Notes under the pieces: generated by a model
Told to the model about the DNA's origin: nothing
Seen by the model: the letters and a program-made list of their open reading frames with translations, nothing else
The model's database searches: none
Shown here: positions 1-8,194 of the stretch, piece by piece
How the letters are laid out: every line of letters begins with the position of its first letter
Numbering within the stretch: position 1 is the first letter of the stretch
From: Bacteroidales bacterium
GTDB taxonomy: Bacteria; Bacteroidota; Bacteroidia; Bacteroidales; WCHB1-69
Length of the DNA stretch: 64,000 nt
Direction: 5' to 3'
NCBI GenBank assembly: GCA_017443175.1
Contig: JAFSOZ010000008.1
Coordinates: 32,049 to 96,048 of the forward strand
Made by a program: the position numbers and the translations under genes

Positions 1-651
1 GAAAACATTCAGCATCTCTTCTTTTTAGGCGACATTTTCGATTTCTGGTTCGAGTATCGCGATGTAGTCCCCAGAGGCTGTTTCCGCCTGTTCAACATGC
101 TGTATGAGCTGCATGAGAATGGCGTTGAGATTTACTTCTTCACCGGCAACCATGATATGTGGGTACAGGACTATTTTCAGGAGCAGTTCGGATGTCATGT
201 CTTCTATCAGCAGCAGGCTTTCATCATCAACGGCAAACGCTGCCTGATTGGCCATGGCGACGGAATCGGCGGCAAACAGCGGCGTTACAACTTCATCAAG
301 CGCATCTTTGGATATAAGCCCAATCGTGTGCTTTACAGCATGCTGCACCCGAGGCACGCCTTCGCCATCGCACGCCACTTCTCCGCCCGCAGTCGCGCTT
401 CCCACAAACCGGATGTCTTCATCTTCAAAAACGAAGAGGAATTCCAAATCCAATACGCCCGTCAAGTGCTACAAACCGAACCCGTGGACTATTTCATCTT
501 CGCCCACCGGCATGTCCCTAAAGAGTATCGGCTGACCGACACCTCCTGTTATTACAACACCGGCGACTGGCTGACCCATTTTACCTATCTGATTTATAAC
601 GAAAATGATGACCGCCCTGTAATACACGAATATGGTAAGGGCGAATCATAA
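1..651 (+). CDS. lpxH: UDP-2,3-diacylglucosamine diphosphatase (LpxH-like), 5' end outside window
   Basis: The reading frame is open from base 1, so the true start lies upstream of the window. The fragment shows the calcineurin-like metallophosphoesterase signature: GDIFD at fragment residues 10-14, GNHD at 49-52, GHGD near 84-87 and a late FAHRHVP histidine motif. In LpxH these bind the two metal ions that cleave the pyrophosphate of UDP-2,3-diacylglucosamine, giving lipid X for lipid A synthesis on the cytoplasmic face of the inner membrane. The GDWLTHFTY tail fits Bacteroidetes LpxH-type enzymes. Other phosphoesterases of the fold are possible, but the motif order favours LpxH. It is followed after 48 nt by era on the same strand. 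Confidence 0.85.
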   Translation, partial: ENIQHLFFLGDIFDFWFEYRDVVPRGCFRLFNMLYELHENGVEIYFFTGNHDMWVQDYFQEQFGCHVFYQQQAFIINGKRCLIGHGDGIGGKQRRYNFIKRIFGYKPNRVLYSMLHPRHAFAIARHFSARSRASHKPDVFIFKNEEEFQIQYARQVLQTEPVDYFIFAHRHVPKEYRLTDTSCYYNTGDWLTHFTYLIYNENDDRPVIHEYGKGES

Positions 652-658
652 ACAAATA

Positions 659-688
659 TGTAGAGACGCATAATCATGCGTCTCTACA
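659..688. repeat. Perfect palindromic intergenic repeat, 12-bp arms
   Basis: Arms TGTAGAGACGCA and TGCGTCTCTACA are exact reverse complements around the 6-nt loop TAATCA. The element fills most of the gap between lpxH and era and overlaps the first of the possible era start codons. Its GACGCA/TGCGTC core recurs at 8166-8183, which suggests a dispersed repeat family rather than a gene-specific terminator; there is no T-tract after it. Confidence 0.8.
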
Positions 689-699
689 ATAAAAAAACA

Positions 700-1620
700 A
701 TGATTATGACCATTGATCCAAATACCCCTATACCCGCAAACCATCGCGCCGGTTTTGTGAACCTCATCGGCAATCCCAATGTAGGCAAAAGCACACTTAT
801 GAATCAGCTGGTGGGCGAGAAAATCTCCATCATGACCTCCAAAGCGCAGACGACGCGCCACCGCATCAAGGGAATTGTCAACGGAGAGGATTTCCAAATT
901 GTCTATTCCGACCTGCCCGGCGTGCTCGACCCCGCCTACATGATGCAGAAGATGATGATGCGCTTTGTTATCGACTCCCTGCAGGACGCCGACATCATTC
1001 TTTATCTGGTGGAATGCGGCGAGACCAAATACAATGCCGAGCTGGTGGAGAAAATCAAGAAGCTCGGGCGACCGATTGTTTTAATCATCAACAAAATTGA
1101 CAAATTCACCGCCGAGCAAGTGGAAGAATCCAAGGCACTTTGGCAGGAGATATTCCCCGAATCGGATGTGTTCGCCATATCCGCCCTGAAGGGGCTGAAC
1201 ATCGAGGCCATGCGCGACCGCATCATCGAGTTGCTGCCGCTTTGCCCGCCCTACTTCCCGAAAGACGCCCTCACCGACCGTCCCATGCGGTTCTTCGTCT
1301 CCGAGCTCATCCGCGAACAGATTCTGTTGCAATACAAGAAGGAAATACCGTACAGTGTGGAGGTCGTAGTAGATAGCTACAAGGAAGAGGAAAACCTAAT
1401 CCGCATCGGCGCGACGCTGTATGTGGAACGCGACACGCAGAAGGCCATCATCATCGGCAGCAAGGGTGCCGCCATCAAAAAGTTAGGCACCGACGCCCGC
1501 ACTTCCATTGAGGATTTCCTGCAAAAGCACATCTTCCTCGACCTATCCGTCAAGGTGCTCAAAGACTGGCGCAACAGCGAACTGCTGATGAAGAAGTTCG
1601 GGTATGATTACGGCGATTAA
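700..1620 (+). CDS. era: GTPase Era
   Basis: Essential GTP-binding protein that binds the 3' end of 16S rRNA and helps 30S subunit maturation. Visible in order: G1 GNPNVGKST at residues 24-32, G3 DLPG, G4 NKID, G5 SALKG, then a KH RNA-binding domain with IIGSKGAAIKKLG in the C-terminal third. With the start at 700 the product is 306 aa, close to the usual 295-305. An in-frame ATG at 676 would add eight residues but lies inside the palindromic repeat, so 700 (or 706) is preferred. The stop codon overlaps the stop of the convergent BRO fragment. Confidence 0.95.
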   Translation: MIMTIDPNTPIPANHRAGFVNLIGNPNVGKSTLMNQLVGEKISIMTSKAQTTRHRIKGIVNGEDFQIVYSDLPGVLDPAYMMQKMMMRFVIDSLQDADIILYLVECGETKYNAELVEKIKKLGRPIVLIINKIDKFTAEQVEESKALWQEIFPESDVFAISALKGLNIEAMRDRIIELLPLCPPYFPKDALTDRPMRFFVSELIREQILLQYKKEIPYSVEVVVDSYKEEENLIRIGATLYVERDTQKAIIIGSKGAAIKKLGTDARTSIEDFLQKHIFLDLSVKVLKDWRNSELLMKKFGYDYGD

Positions 1621-1982
1621 GGAGCTTGCAATTGGTCAATACGTTGACTGGCCACCTGTGCCATCCACCGTTTGAAAGGTTCAGCTTTGGGAGATGGAAT
1701 GGATTGAACAATACGAAGAATCTGCTCTGTATCAGCCACATCTGTATTATACCTCTTTCCATCTGCTGATAATAGTTTCAGTTGGTTACAATTAGTAACC
1801 GACTGATTCCCTTCTTTGAGTAACCTGTGTTTGAGTACTTTCCAATAATTACGTGGATTTGGACTTTCGGTGAGAACTCCTACCACATCCACTACGGAAA
1901 AATACCACTTTTCTGTCTCGTCATCCCAGACAGTACGAACTCTTTTTTCTTCGAAAATCTTCAACGATTGTTTTTGAGTCAT
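1617..1982 (-). CDS. BRO-N / DinD-like domain protein, probably truncated
   Basis: The 121-residue product resembles the N-terminal BRO domain of phage antirepressors and DinD-type proteins: an IRTVWD-like opening (here VRTVWDDETEKWYFSVVDVV), then TESPNPRNYWKVLKHRL and FKRWMAQVASQRIDQL. Full-length relatives usually continue past the FKRW region for another 100 or more residues. Here the frame ends shortly after it, with a stop codon that overlaps the era stop on the opposite strand. A promoter-like TATATTTG lies upstream at 2023-2030. The gene is AT-rich against its neighbours. I read it as a leftover of an acquired gene; whether it still makes a DNA-binding product is unknown. Confidence 0.7.
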   Translation of the reverse strand: MTQKQSLKIFEEKRVRTVWDDETEKWYFSVVDVVGVLTESPNPRNYWKVLKHRLLKEGNQSVTNCNQLKLLSADGKRYNTDVADTEQILRIVQSIPSPKAEPFKRWMAQVASQRIDQLQAP

Positions 1983-2022
1983 AGTTAATTACATTTAAAT
2001 TAAAAAATTTTGTTCCGTGCGG

Positions 2023-2030
2023 CAAATATA
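2023..2030 (-). promoter_or_regulatory. Bacteroidetes -7 element (TATATTTG) for the BRO fragment
   Basis: On the minus strand TATATTTG matches the TAnnTTTG consensus of the Bacteroidetes primary sigma factor and lies 41 nt upstream of the BRO start at 1982. No clean -33 TTTG was identified. Confidence 0.5.
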
Positions 2031-2071
2031 CATTAAATAATGCAAACAGAAAGAGGTCCCTTGTTTTTTTG

Positions 2072-2079
2072 TATTTTTG
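2072..2079 (+). promoter_or_regulatory. Bacteroidetes -7 element (TATTTTTG) for hutI
   Basis: TATTTTTG matches TAnnTTTG and lies 23 nt upstream of the hutI ATG at 2103, so the leader would be very short. It diverges from the BRO-fragment promoter at 2023-2030. Confidence 0.65.
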
Positions 2080-2102
2080 CATTCCTATAAACATCACATA
2101 AT

Positions 2103-3356
2103 ATGGCAATTTTAGTAAAGAACATCAAGCAACTGGTACAGGCTGAACCGAAGGCCGTGAAATTCCGTGCAGGCAAGGAAATGCAGCATCTTTCTATCAT
2201 TGAAAACGCCTATCTTCTGACCGAAGGTGACAAAATCAAGGATTTCGGGCCAATGGCGGAACTCACTGCCGACAAGCTGAATAAAGTAAAAGAGAATATT
2301 GAGGAGATTGACGCTACGGGGCGGATGGTGTTCCCGTCGTTCTGTGACTCGCACACGCACATCGTGTATGCAGGTAGCCGCGAGGTGGAATACATTGACA
2401 AAATAAAAGGCCTGTCCTACGAAGAGATTGCCAAGCGTGGGGGTGGCATCCTGAACTCCGCCAAGCGTTTGCACGAGACTTCCGAGGAAGAGCTGTTCGA
2501 CAGTGCCTGGCTCCGGCTCGAAGAGATGGCTTCGTTCGGCACGGGTGCCGTGGAGATCAAGAGCGGCTATGGCCTCTCCACCGAGGATGAGCTCAAGATG
2601 CTGCGTGTGATCCGCAAGCTGAAGGAAAAATCGCCGCTTACCATCAAGGCCAACTTCCTGGGTGCACACGCCGTGCCGTTGCAATACAAACAAAACCCTG
2701 ACGAGTACGTGGATTTCATCATCAATGAGATGATCCCGATGGTGGCTGCCGAAGAGCTGGCCGACTATGTGGACGTGTTCTGCGACCAAGGTTTCTTCAC
2801 TTGCGAGCAGACGGAGCGCATCCTGATGCAGGGCATCAAATACGGGCTGCGTCCCAAAATCCACGCCAACGAGATGGCTTGCTCCGGCGGCATTCAAGTG
2901 GGCGTGAAGTACAATGCGCTTTCAGTGGACCACTTGGAATACACCGGCGACGAGGAAATCGCCGTGCTCAAGGGCAGCGAGACCATGCCGACCATCCTGC
3001 CGGGCGCGGCCTTCTTCTTAGGCATGGTGTGTGCTCCGGCGCGCAAAATGATGGAAGGCGGCCTGCCTGTGGCCCTCGCCTCCGACTACAACCCCGGTTC
3101 CTGCCCCTCCGGCAACATGCAGCTCGTGCTCGCCATGGGCTCCATCATGTACAAGATGCTGACGGAAGAGGCAATCAACGCCACCACCATCAATACGGCC
3201 TACGCCTTGGGCGAGCACGAAACGGTAGGCTCCATCACCAAAGGGAAAAAGGCCAACTTCTACATCACCAAGCCGATGGATACCATATATTATATGAGCT
3301 ACGGCTTCGGTAGCAACAAAGTCGATCAATATTTCTTGAACGGAAAAAGAAAATAG
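2103..3356 (+). CDS. hutI: Imidazolonepropionase
   Basis: Amidohydrolase-superfamily enzyme that opens 4-imidazolone-5-propanoate to N-formimino-L-glutamate, the third step of histidine degradation. Seen: the metal-binding DSHTHIVYAGSRE motif near residue 80, the GGGI..S region, IKSGYGL, a mid-protein GAHAVP, HANEMACSGG and a late ASDYNPGSCPSGNM segment. Length 417 aa is normal for HutI. No hutH, hutU or formimidoyltransferase gene is present in this window, so the rest of the pathway must lie elsewhere. Its stop codon abuts the stop of the convergent CotH gene with no spacer. Confidence 0.96.
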   Translation: MAILVKNIKQLVQAEPKAVKFRAGKEMQHLSIIENAYLLTEGDKIKDFGPMAELTADKLNKVKENIEEIDATGRMVFPSFCDSHTHIVYAGSREVEYIDKIKGLSYEEIAKRGGGILNSAKRLHETSEEELFDSAWLRLEEMASFGTGAVEIKSGYGLSTEDELKMLRVIRKLKEKSPLTIKANFLGAHAVPLQYKQNPDEYVDFIINEMIPMVAAEELADYVDVFCDQGFFTCEQTERILMQGIKYGLRPKIHANEMACSGGIQVGVKYNALSVDHLEYTGDEEIAVLKGSETMPTILPGAAFFLGMVCAPARKMMEGGLPVALASDYNPGSCPSGNMQLVLAMGSIMYKMLTEEAINATTINTAYALGEHETVGSITKGKKANFYITKPMDTIYYMSYGFGSNKVDQYFLNGKRK

Positions 3357-5321
3357 CTAACGGGCTATCACCAGCTTCTTGGACACTTTCCCGACAGTCA
3401 CGATGTACGTGCCGCTACTCAGGTTGCAGCGCACAGGGATTATATTCTCTCCCTCATCGTAAAAAAAGGTGTTGACGTAACAAGTACGCCCTGACATGTC
3501 CTTTATTATGACTTTCTCAAGACCAAATTCTTCCGATTGGAAAAGAAGATTGAAATGTCCGGATGAAGGATTTGGGAAAATGGTGACTTCTGTATTGATG
3601 TGGGGAGAATCCTCCGGAAGATTAAAAAACACCCTCAGACTATCCGTCATGACTTGCAGGCGCTGTTGCAGAAAATTGTCCACATCCCGAATGCCGTATT
3701 CCCAGGAACCCGCACTGGTGGGGAGCCCGAAACGGTCTGCTTGCCTGGGAATTTCATCCTGTATCTGATCATGGATGTCTCGCAAGTAGTTGCCCGTATA
3801 ACGATAGGAAAAGTAAGTGTTGGATAAGTCATTAAAACGATTTACAAACTGCTTTCTAAAGGTTTTGTTTTGGAGCAGACCGCGGAACAAAAGCGTGGAT
3901 TGTGCGTTAGTGGGCCAGAATTGCGTGCTCTCGCTGATGGCATTGCCAAACAGATGTCCATAGAGTTTGCGAAAACAACCGTCACCATCATAGAAAATCC
4001 ACCGCCACTTGCGGTCAAGGACTTGCCAGCATCGCATGTTGTTGGCAGGCCAATCCTCGTTTGCAATGAAAATCTCCAAAAGTTGGTAGTCAATGAAATT
4101 ATTGATATCCATTTTTTCTTCCAACTGATGATACTGTGTACTGTCGGACAAGTCGGCGGATTCCACAAAATCCATAAAATCCAAAAATCCGGTTACGTCG
4201 CCTGCATCCAGCAGCCCGAACCAGTTCCCAATGACGTTAAATTCCTCGGAATCAATATCATAATGGTTTTCCAGATAACGTTCGTCCGCTTTTTCCTGTA
4301 TGAAGTAGATGCCCCAATACTCCCCGTTGAGGAACATTACCACGGGCCGGGAGGCTAAAACATCAATATCAAGGTTACGGGCTATCAAATAGCTCAGATG
4401 GTTCTGTATTCCCGCATTTGTCCAAGCGCACCTAAAGGGTTTCAACACCAAATGTTTGAAGCGTGTTACCTCGCAATCGTCAAAAATCTTATGGGTAAAC
4501 CGTTTTTTACCATACTCTTCACGGGCGTAGATCTTCAAACCCTTCTGGTCATAGCGACGTCCGTTTCCGCCATGGGTACGCAGTCCCGCCTCCTGATTGA
4601 AACCATTGTTGCCAGTGTCATAATATTCGACATTGCAAAGTCGCTCCCATTCACGGCCCGACATATAATAGTTGCCGGTCCAGCGTGGGTCGGCGTCGTC
4701 AAAGTGAATGCCCGGCACCAAGATTCCGGTCGTATAGTCAAACAAAGCAGCCGAATCCGCGCAGATAGAGACCACCGGCAGGTTGGAAAGCCCACAATCC
4801 AGATCGCTGATGAAGTAAGTTTGTGTGACTACAGGGCTGACCCGAACACCAGCGTCATCAAAGGCCGCGGCCCGAATCACGATAGCCTTGGTGATTTCTT
4901 CCGGAATGCTACACACAGTGTCGGGGCCTAATTTTATTTTATATATGCAAGAAGAAGACTGGTAGCTGGCATTCAACAAAACAGGGGCTTCGTAACGAGG
5001 TGAGGACGCCGTTGGCGTACCCCCATTGGTGGTATAATGAATATGGCTCGCAGGATAATCGCAATGTAGCGTCAGGAAAAAAGTATGCTCATAACGTCCT
5101 CCGGGCTTGGAAAAGGTAATCGTCCCCTGCGCTTGCAAAAGCAAAGGGAATAGTAGTAACAAGCCAATATGCAGTTTTTTAACGATGAGAGATGAGAGAT
5201 GAGAGATTAGAGACTGTACCCTGATCCCTGTACCCTGTACCCTTTTTACCTCTTGTTCCTCTTTCACCTCTTGTACCTCATGCACCTCTTGTACCTCATG
5301 CACCCCATTTACCTCCTTCAC
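3357..5321 (-). CDS. CotH-kinase-like secreted protein with T9SS sorting domain
   Basis: Order: a repeat-encoded N-terminal extension (about 45 residues of EVH/EVQ/EVK triplets and repeat-derived sequence), a signal peptide (KKLHIGLLLLFPLLLQAQG), a chitobiase-C-like beta domain (about 66-165; HIHYTTNGGTPT), a CotH domain (about 215-560; GEYWGIYFIQEKADERY and WRWIFYDGDGCF) and a C-terminal sorting domain (about 590-654; IFPNPSSGHFNLLF, ending KKLVIAR). CotH proteins are atypical kinases in spores and cellulosomes; the substrate here is unknown. The listed start is a GTG within a 9-bp repeat array. No ATG, GTG or TTG lies close before the signal peptide, so the true start is uncertain. The next gene upstream, on the same strand, is the sodium symporter. 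Confidence 0.85.
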   Translation of the reverse strand: MKEVNGVHEVQEVHEVQEVKEEQEVKRVQGTGIRVQSLISHLSSLIVKKLHIGLLLLFPLLLQAQGTITFSKPGGRYEHTFFLTLHCDYPASHIHYTTNGGTPTASSPRYEAPVLLNASYQSSSCIYKIKLGPDTVCSIPEEITKAIVIRAAAFDDAGVRVSPVVTQTYFISDLDCGLSNLPVVSICADSAALFDYTTGILVPGIHFDDADPRWTGNYYMSGREWERLCNVEYYDTGNNGFNQEAGLRTHGGNGRRYDQKGLKIYAREEYGKKRFTHKIFDDCEVTRFKHLVLKPFRCAWTNAGIQNHLSYLIARNLDIDVLASRPVVMFLNGEYWGIYFIQEKADERYLENHYDIDSEEFNVIGNWFGLLDAGDVTGFLDFMDFVESADLSDSTQYHQLEEKMDINNFIDYQLLEIFIANEDWPANNMRCWQVLDRKWRWIFYDGDGCFRKLYGHLFGNAISESTQFWPTNAQSTLLFRGLLQNKTFRKQFVNRFNDLSNTYFSYRYTGNYLRDIHDQIQDEIPRQADRFGLPTSAGSWEYGIRDVDNFLQQRLQVMTDSLRVFFNLPEDSPHINTEVTIFPNPSSGHFNLLFQSEEFGLEKVIIKDMSGRTCYVNTFFYDEGENIIPVRCNLSSGTYIVTVGKVSKKLVIAR

Positions 5322-5329
5322 CTCTTTAT
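5184..5329. repeat. Three adjoining short-period repeat tracts (7, 7 and 9 bp)
   Basis: Read on the plus strand: GATGAGA three times then GATTAGA (5184-5211); CTGTACC four times with one variant (5214-5241); then about ten degenerate 9-mers of the type TTYACCTCT/TGTACCTCA up to 5329. The 9-bp tract is read on the minus strand as EVH/EVQ tripeptides at the start of the CotH frame, and it touches the symporter stop at 5326. The same 9-bp style recurs at 16391-16456, 37087-37215, 37676-37825 and 38698-38755. Confidence 0.85.
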
Positions 5330-6675
5330 CCTACTATGCCAGAAATAATGATGATGAGCAGTGCTGCCGGTGCCAAGAAGCGCAGAACGAAATAGTAGGC
5401 TTCGAATGCTTTGACTTTGAGTGTGCCGCCGTTGGAGAGTTCGTCTTTCACCTCCACTTTCGGGAAGCACCAACCCAGGAAGATGGTCATGAACAGGGCA
5501 CCAATCGGCATCAGGTAAGAGGCTGTAATGAGGTCAAACAGCTCGAAGATTGTTTTACCGAAAATAGTGGACTCTTTCAGCGGACCGAAGGAAAGGGTGC
5601 AGAACGCGCCGATGATGAACACCACGAGGGTGCTGACCAGCGATGCCGTGCTCCGTTTCCAGTGCAACTCCTCCACCTCGAAGGCCACCAGGATTTCCAG
5701 CAGGGAGATGGTAGAAGTGAGGGCGGCGATGCCCAGCAGCACAAAGAAGATGACGGCGAATAGCGTGCCCGCCGGCATACTGTTGAACACGTTGGGCAGC
5801 ACGATATAAACCAATTCCGGACCACTGGCAGGATTCATGCCAAATGCAAACACCGCCGGGAATATGACGATGCCAGCCAGGATGGCCACCAAAGAGTCGC
5901 AGCCGGCAATCCACAAGCTGGTATTGAACAGTTTGTCTTCCTTGCGGATATAGGAGCCGTATGTCACCATCGCACCCATGCCGATGCTGAGGGAGAAAAA
6001 CGATTGCCCCAGTGCTGACAGAATGCACGAGCCATTCAGCTTGCTGAAATCGGGTTTCAGCAGAAATGAGAGTCCCTCCTTGGCTCCCGCGCCCAGTGTG
6101 AGGGAACGCACGCACATGAGGAGCAGCAGGATGAAGAGCACGGGCATCAGGATTTTGGAGACTTTCTCAATGCCTTTCTGCACACCCATCACAATGACTG
6201 CACCCGTAAGTGCAAGAAACAGGCCCTGATACAACAGTGGCCAGAAGGAACCTTGGGTGAAATTTTTGAAGAGTGCTGTGATGGCTTCCGGAGTCTGGCC
6301 TGCCAGTTTTCCGCCACTGGCCATAACAATGTAGTTAAGCGTCCAGCCGGCCACTACACTATAGAAGGCATAGATAAGGAAGGCACCTACTATGGCGAAC
6401 ACGCCCAGTGTAATCCATCCTTTGTTACCATGGCTGAGTTTCTTGTAAGCACCCACCACGTTGCTTTGGGCACGGCGGCCAATGATGAACTCGGTCATCA
6501 TCAGCGGCACGCCAATCAGGATGACGAAGAAAACGTAAACCAGCAGGAAGGCGCCACCGCCGTTTTGCCCCAGCATATAGGGGAAACGCCAGATATTGCC
6601 TAAACCTACCGCGCCGCCGGCAGCGGCCAAAATTGCACCAATGTTGGAGGTGAACCCACGTGTGTTATTTTCCAT
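5326..6675 (-). CDS. Sodium-dependent symporter of the NSS/SNF family
   Basis: A 449-residue hydrophobic protein with about 11-12 membrane segments. The first segment carries GLGNIWRFPYMLGQNGGGAF, the hallmark of neurotransmitter:sodium symporters, where the unwound helix holds Na+ and substrate. Bacterial relatives (MhsT, TnaT, LeuT) import amino acids with Na+; length and lack of long tails fit the bacterial type, but the substrate cannot be read from sequence. It lies upstream of the CotH gene on the same strand, separated only by the repeat tract. A small palindrome lies just upstream of the start. Confidence 0.92.
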   Translation of the reverse strand: MENNTRGFTSNIGAILAAAGGAVGLGNIWRFPYMLGQNGGGAFLLVYVFFVILIGVPLMMTEFIIGRRAQSNVVGAYKKLSHGNKGWITLGVFAIVGAFLIYAFYSVVAGWTLNYIVMASGGKLAGQTPEAITALFKNFTQGSFWPLLYQGLFLALTGAVIVMGVQKGIEKVSKILMPVLFILLLLMCVRSLTLGAGAKEGLSFLLKPDFSKLNGSCILSALGQSFFSLSIGMGAMVTYGSYIRKEDKLFNTSLWIAGCDSLVAILAGIVIFPAVFAFGMNPASGPELVYIVLPNVFNSMPAGTLFAVIFFVLLGIAALTSTISLLEILVAFEVEELHWKRSTASLVSTLVVFIIGAFCTLSFGPLKESTIFGKTIFELFDLITASYLMPIGALFMTIFLGWCFPKVEVKDELSNGGTLKVKAFEAYYFVLRFLAPAALLIIIISGIVG

Positions 6676-6693
6676 ATTATTGATTTAGTGTTG

Positions 6694-6713
6694 GGGCGAA
6701 TAATAATTCGCCC
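6694..6713. repeat. Palindrome, arms GGGCGAAT / ATTCGCCC
   Basis: Eight-bp perfect arms around the loop AATA in the 75-nt gap between the TPM gene and the symporter start. No T-tract follows on either strand, so a dispersed intergenic palindrome is more likely than an intrinsic terminator. Its arms differ from the GACGCA family at 659 and 8166. Confidence 0.65.
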
Positions 6714-6750
6714 TTGCTAATTTGAATGCATAATGCATACCCCCTTATTC

Positions 6751-7539
6751 TCAAAATCGTCCGCCGGCCCCGCCGCCGCCGAAGCCACCGCTACCACCAA
6801 AGCCGCCAAAACCTCCGAATCCGCCACTGCTTCTTCCTCCACCAAAACCGCCGCTGTAACCTCCGGTATAGTACGGACCGAAGAAACCACGGTCAGCCGT
6901 TCCTCCGAAAGGATCGGATCCATTAGGGGTGTTCTTTTTCTTACTGAAGATAATGAGCACAATGACCAAGGCTATGAGAAGAAAGAAGATGAACACTGCC
7001 AAGAAATCCGGTTCCCGCTCCTCCTCCAAATCCCGGGCAGAAATCTCCCCTGCAGCGAGGGGCAGGATGTAAGCCAACGCCGAATCCAATGCGGCAGCAT
7101 AGTTCCCTTCCTTCAACTCAGGAATCATCTTCCTCTCGATAATGCGCTTGGCAATGGCATCGGGGATGGCCCCTTCCAGGTCGTAGCCAACAGAGATATA
7201 GACATCGCCGCCACCATGGCTGTTGCGCGGCTTGATGAGGATGACCACGCCGTTGCGCTTGTCCTTGGAGCGCACGCCCCACTGTTCGCCAATCTCGTAG
7301 GCGAATTGTGCCGCCGAGTAGGTGCCGAGATTATCCACGGTGACCACGCAAATCACATTGGTAGTGCTGTCGTTGAACGCCACCAGGCGGTGCTCCATGT
7401 CCTCAACCTGCGCACTGGTCAGCACGCCGGAGAAGTCATTGACCAATCTCGGCGGGTTGGGTGCGGGGGGAATGTAACCTTTGGCAAAGCCGCAGGCCAT
7501 CATGCCCAACAGGAACAGACACAGCGCAAGTCGTTTCAT
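6751..7539 (-). CDS. TPM-domain (YgcG-like) membrane protein
   Basis: Signal peptide (MKRLALCLFLLGMMACGFAKG), a TPM domain over about residues 30-155 (LVNDFSGVLTSAQVEDME; GVVILIKP; GDVYISVGYDLEGAIPDAIA), one membrane helix near 180 (FLAVFIFFLLIALVIVLIIF) and a glycine-rich tail of GGFGG repeats ending in GGRF. TPM proteins are periplasmic modules linked to membrane quality control in other organisms; the role here is unknown. The start lies 3 nt after the lemA stop, and TPM-LemA pairs are a recurrent combination, so the two probably act together. Confidence 0.9.
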   Translation of the reverse strand: MKRLALCLFLLGMMACGFAKGYIPPAPNPPRLVNDFSGVLTSAQVEDMEHRLVAFNDSTTNVICVVTVDNLGTYSAAQFAYEIGEQWGVRSKDKRNGVVILIKPRNSHGGGDVYISVGYDLEGAIPDAIAKRIIERKMIPELKEGNYAAALDSALAYILPLAAGEISARDLEEEREPDFLAVFIFFLLIALVIVLIIFSKKKNTPNGSDPFGGTADRGFFGPYYTGGYSGGFGGGRSSGGFGGFGGFGGSGGFGGGGAGGRF

Positions 7540-7542
7540 CTA

Positions 7543-8142
7543 TTAGTCGAAGTTAAAATCCACAGAAGGAGCATTCTCCGCTCCGGCAGTAGCTTGGAAA
7601 TAGCCTTTCTTGTCGAAGTTGAATATGCCGGCAATGATATTGTTGGGGAACTTGCGGATGTAGGTGTTGTAATCTTTCACTACTTCGTTGAACTTGTTGC
7701 GTTCCACGGCGATGCGATTCTCGGTGCTCTCCAACTGTGCCTGTAATTCCAGGAAATTCTGGTTGGCCTTCAGTTCGGGATAGCGTTCCACCACCACCAT
7801 GAGGCGGTTCAATGCGGAGCTCAACTCGTCCTGCGCTTTCTGGAACTGCGCAATGGAACCCTCATTCAGATTGTTGGCATCTACTTGCACCGAAGAGGCT
7901 TTGGAACGGGCGTTGACGACAGCCTCCAGCGTGCCTTTCTCATAATCGGCGGCACCCTGTACGGTTTTCACCAAGTTCGGAATCAGGTCAAGACGACGCT
8001 GATAAACATTCTCTACCTGAGCCCAGGCACCGGAGCAACTCTCATCTTTTTTGACCATCGCGTTATACGGCGTGATCATCATGGCTAACAAAACCAGAAT
8101 GACACCTACTACAATAATGATGGTAATGACTGATTTTTTCAT
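7543..8142 (-). CDS. lemA: LemA family protein
   Basis: One N-terminal membrane helix (KKSVITIIIVVGVILVLLAM) followed by a coiled-coil helical domain with the LemA signature: YNAMVKKDESCSGAWAQVEN, YQRRLDLIPNLVKTVQG, NLNEGSIAQFQKAQDELSSA, RYPELKANQNFLELQAQLE, and FPNNIIAGIFNF near the end. The ATG at 8142 gives 199 aa, the usual length; a GTG at 8172 would add ten residues that read like the AT-rich leader. LemA is a membrane scaffold of unclear function, here directly upstream of the TPM gene. Confidence 0.95.
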   Translation of the reverse strand: MKKSVITIIIVVGVILVLLAMMITPYNAMVKKDESCSGAWAQVENVYQRRLDLIPNLVKTVQGAADYEKGTLEAVVNARSKASSVQVDANNLNEGSIAQFQKAQDELSSALNRLMVVVERYPELKANQNFLELQAQLESTENRIAVERNKFNEVVKDYNTYIRKFPNNIIAGIFNFDKKGYFQATAGAENAPSVDFNFD

Positions 8143-8165
8143 AATTTTTGGGGTTTTGGGGTTAA

Positions 8166-8183
8166 GATGCACGGCCGTGCGTC
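8166..8183. repeat. Palindrome with GACGCA-family core
   Basis: GATGCACGGCCGTGCGTC folds into 9-bp arms with a single T:G wobble and no loop. It lies in the 52-nt gap between waaA and lemA. The arms resemble those at 659-688 (GACGCA / TGCGTC) with a different centre, which suggests two members of one repeat family. Confidence 0.6.
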
Positions 8184-8194
8184 ATTACAATAAG

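Noticed and set aside
3353-3367. ATAGC/GCTAT hairpin at the hutI-CotH junction as a terminator
   Set aside because: Only a 5-bp stem, no T-tract, and it consists mostly of the two abutting stop codons.
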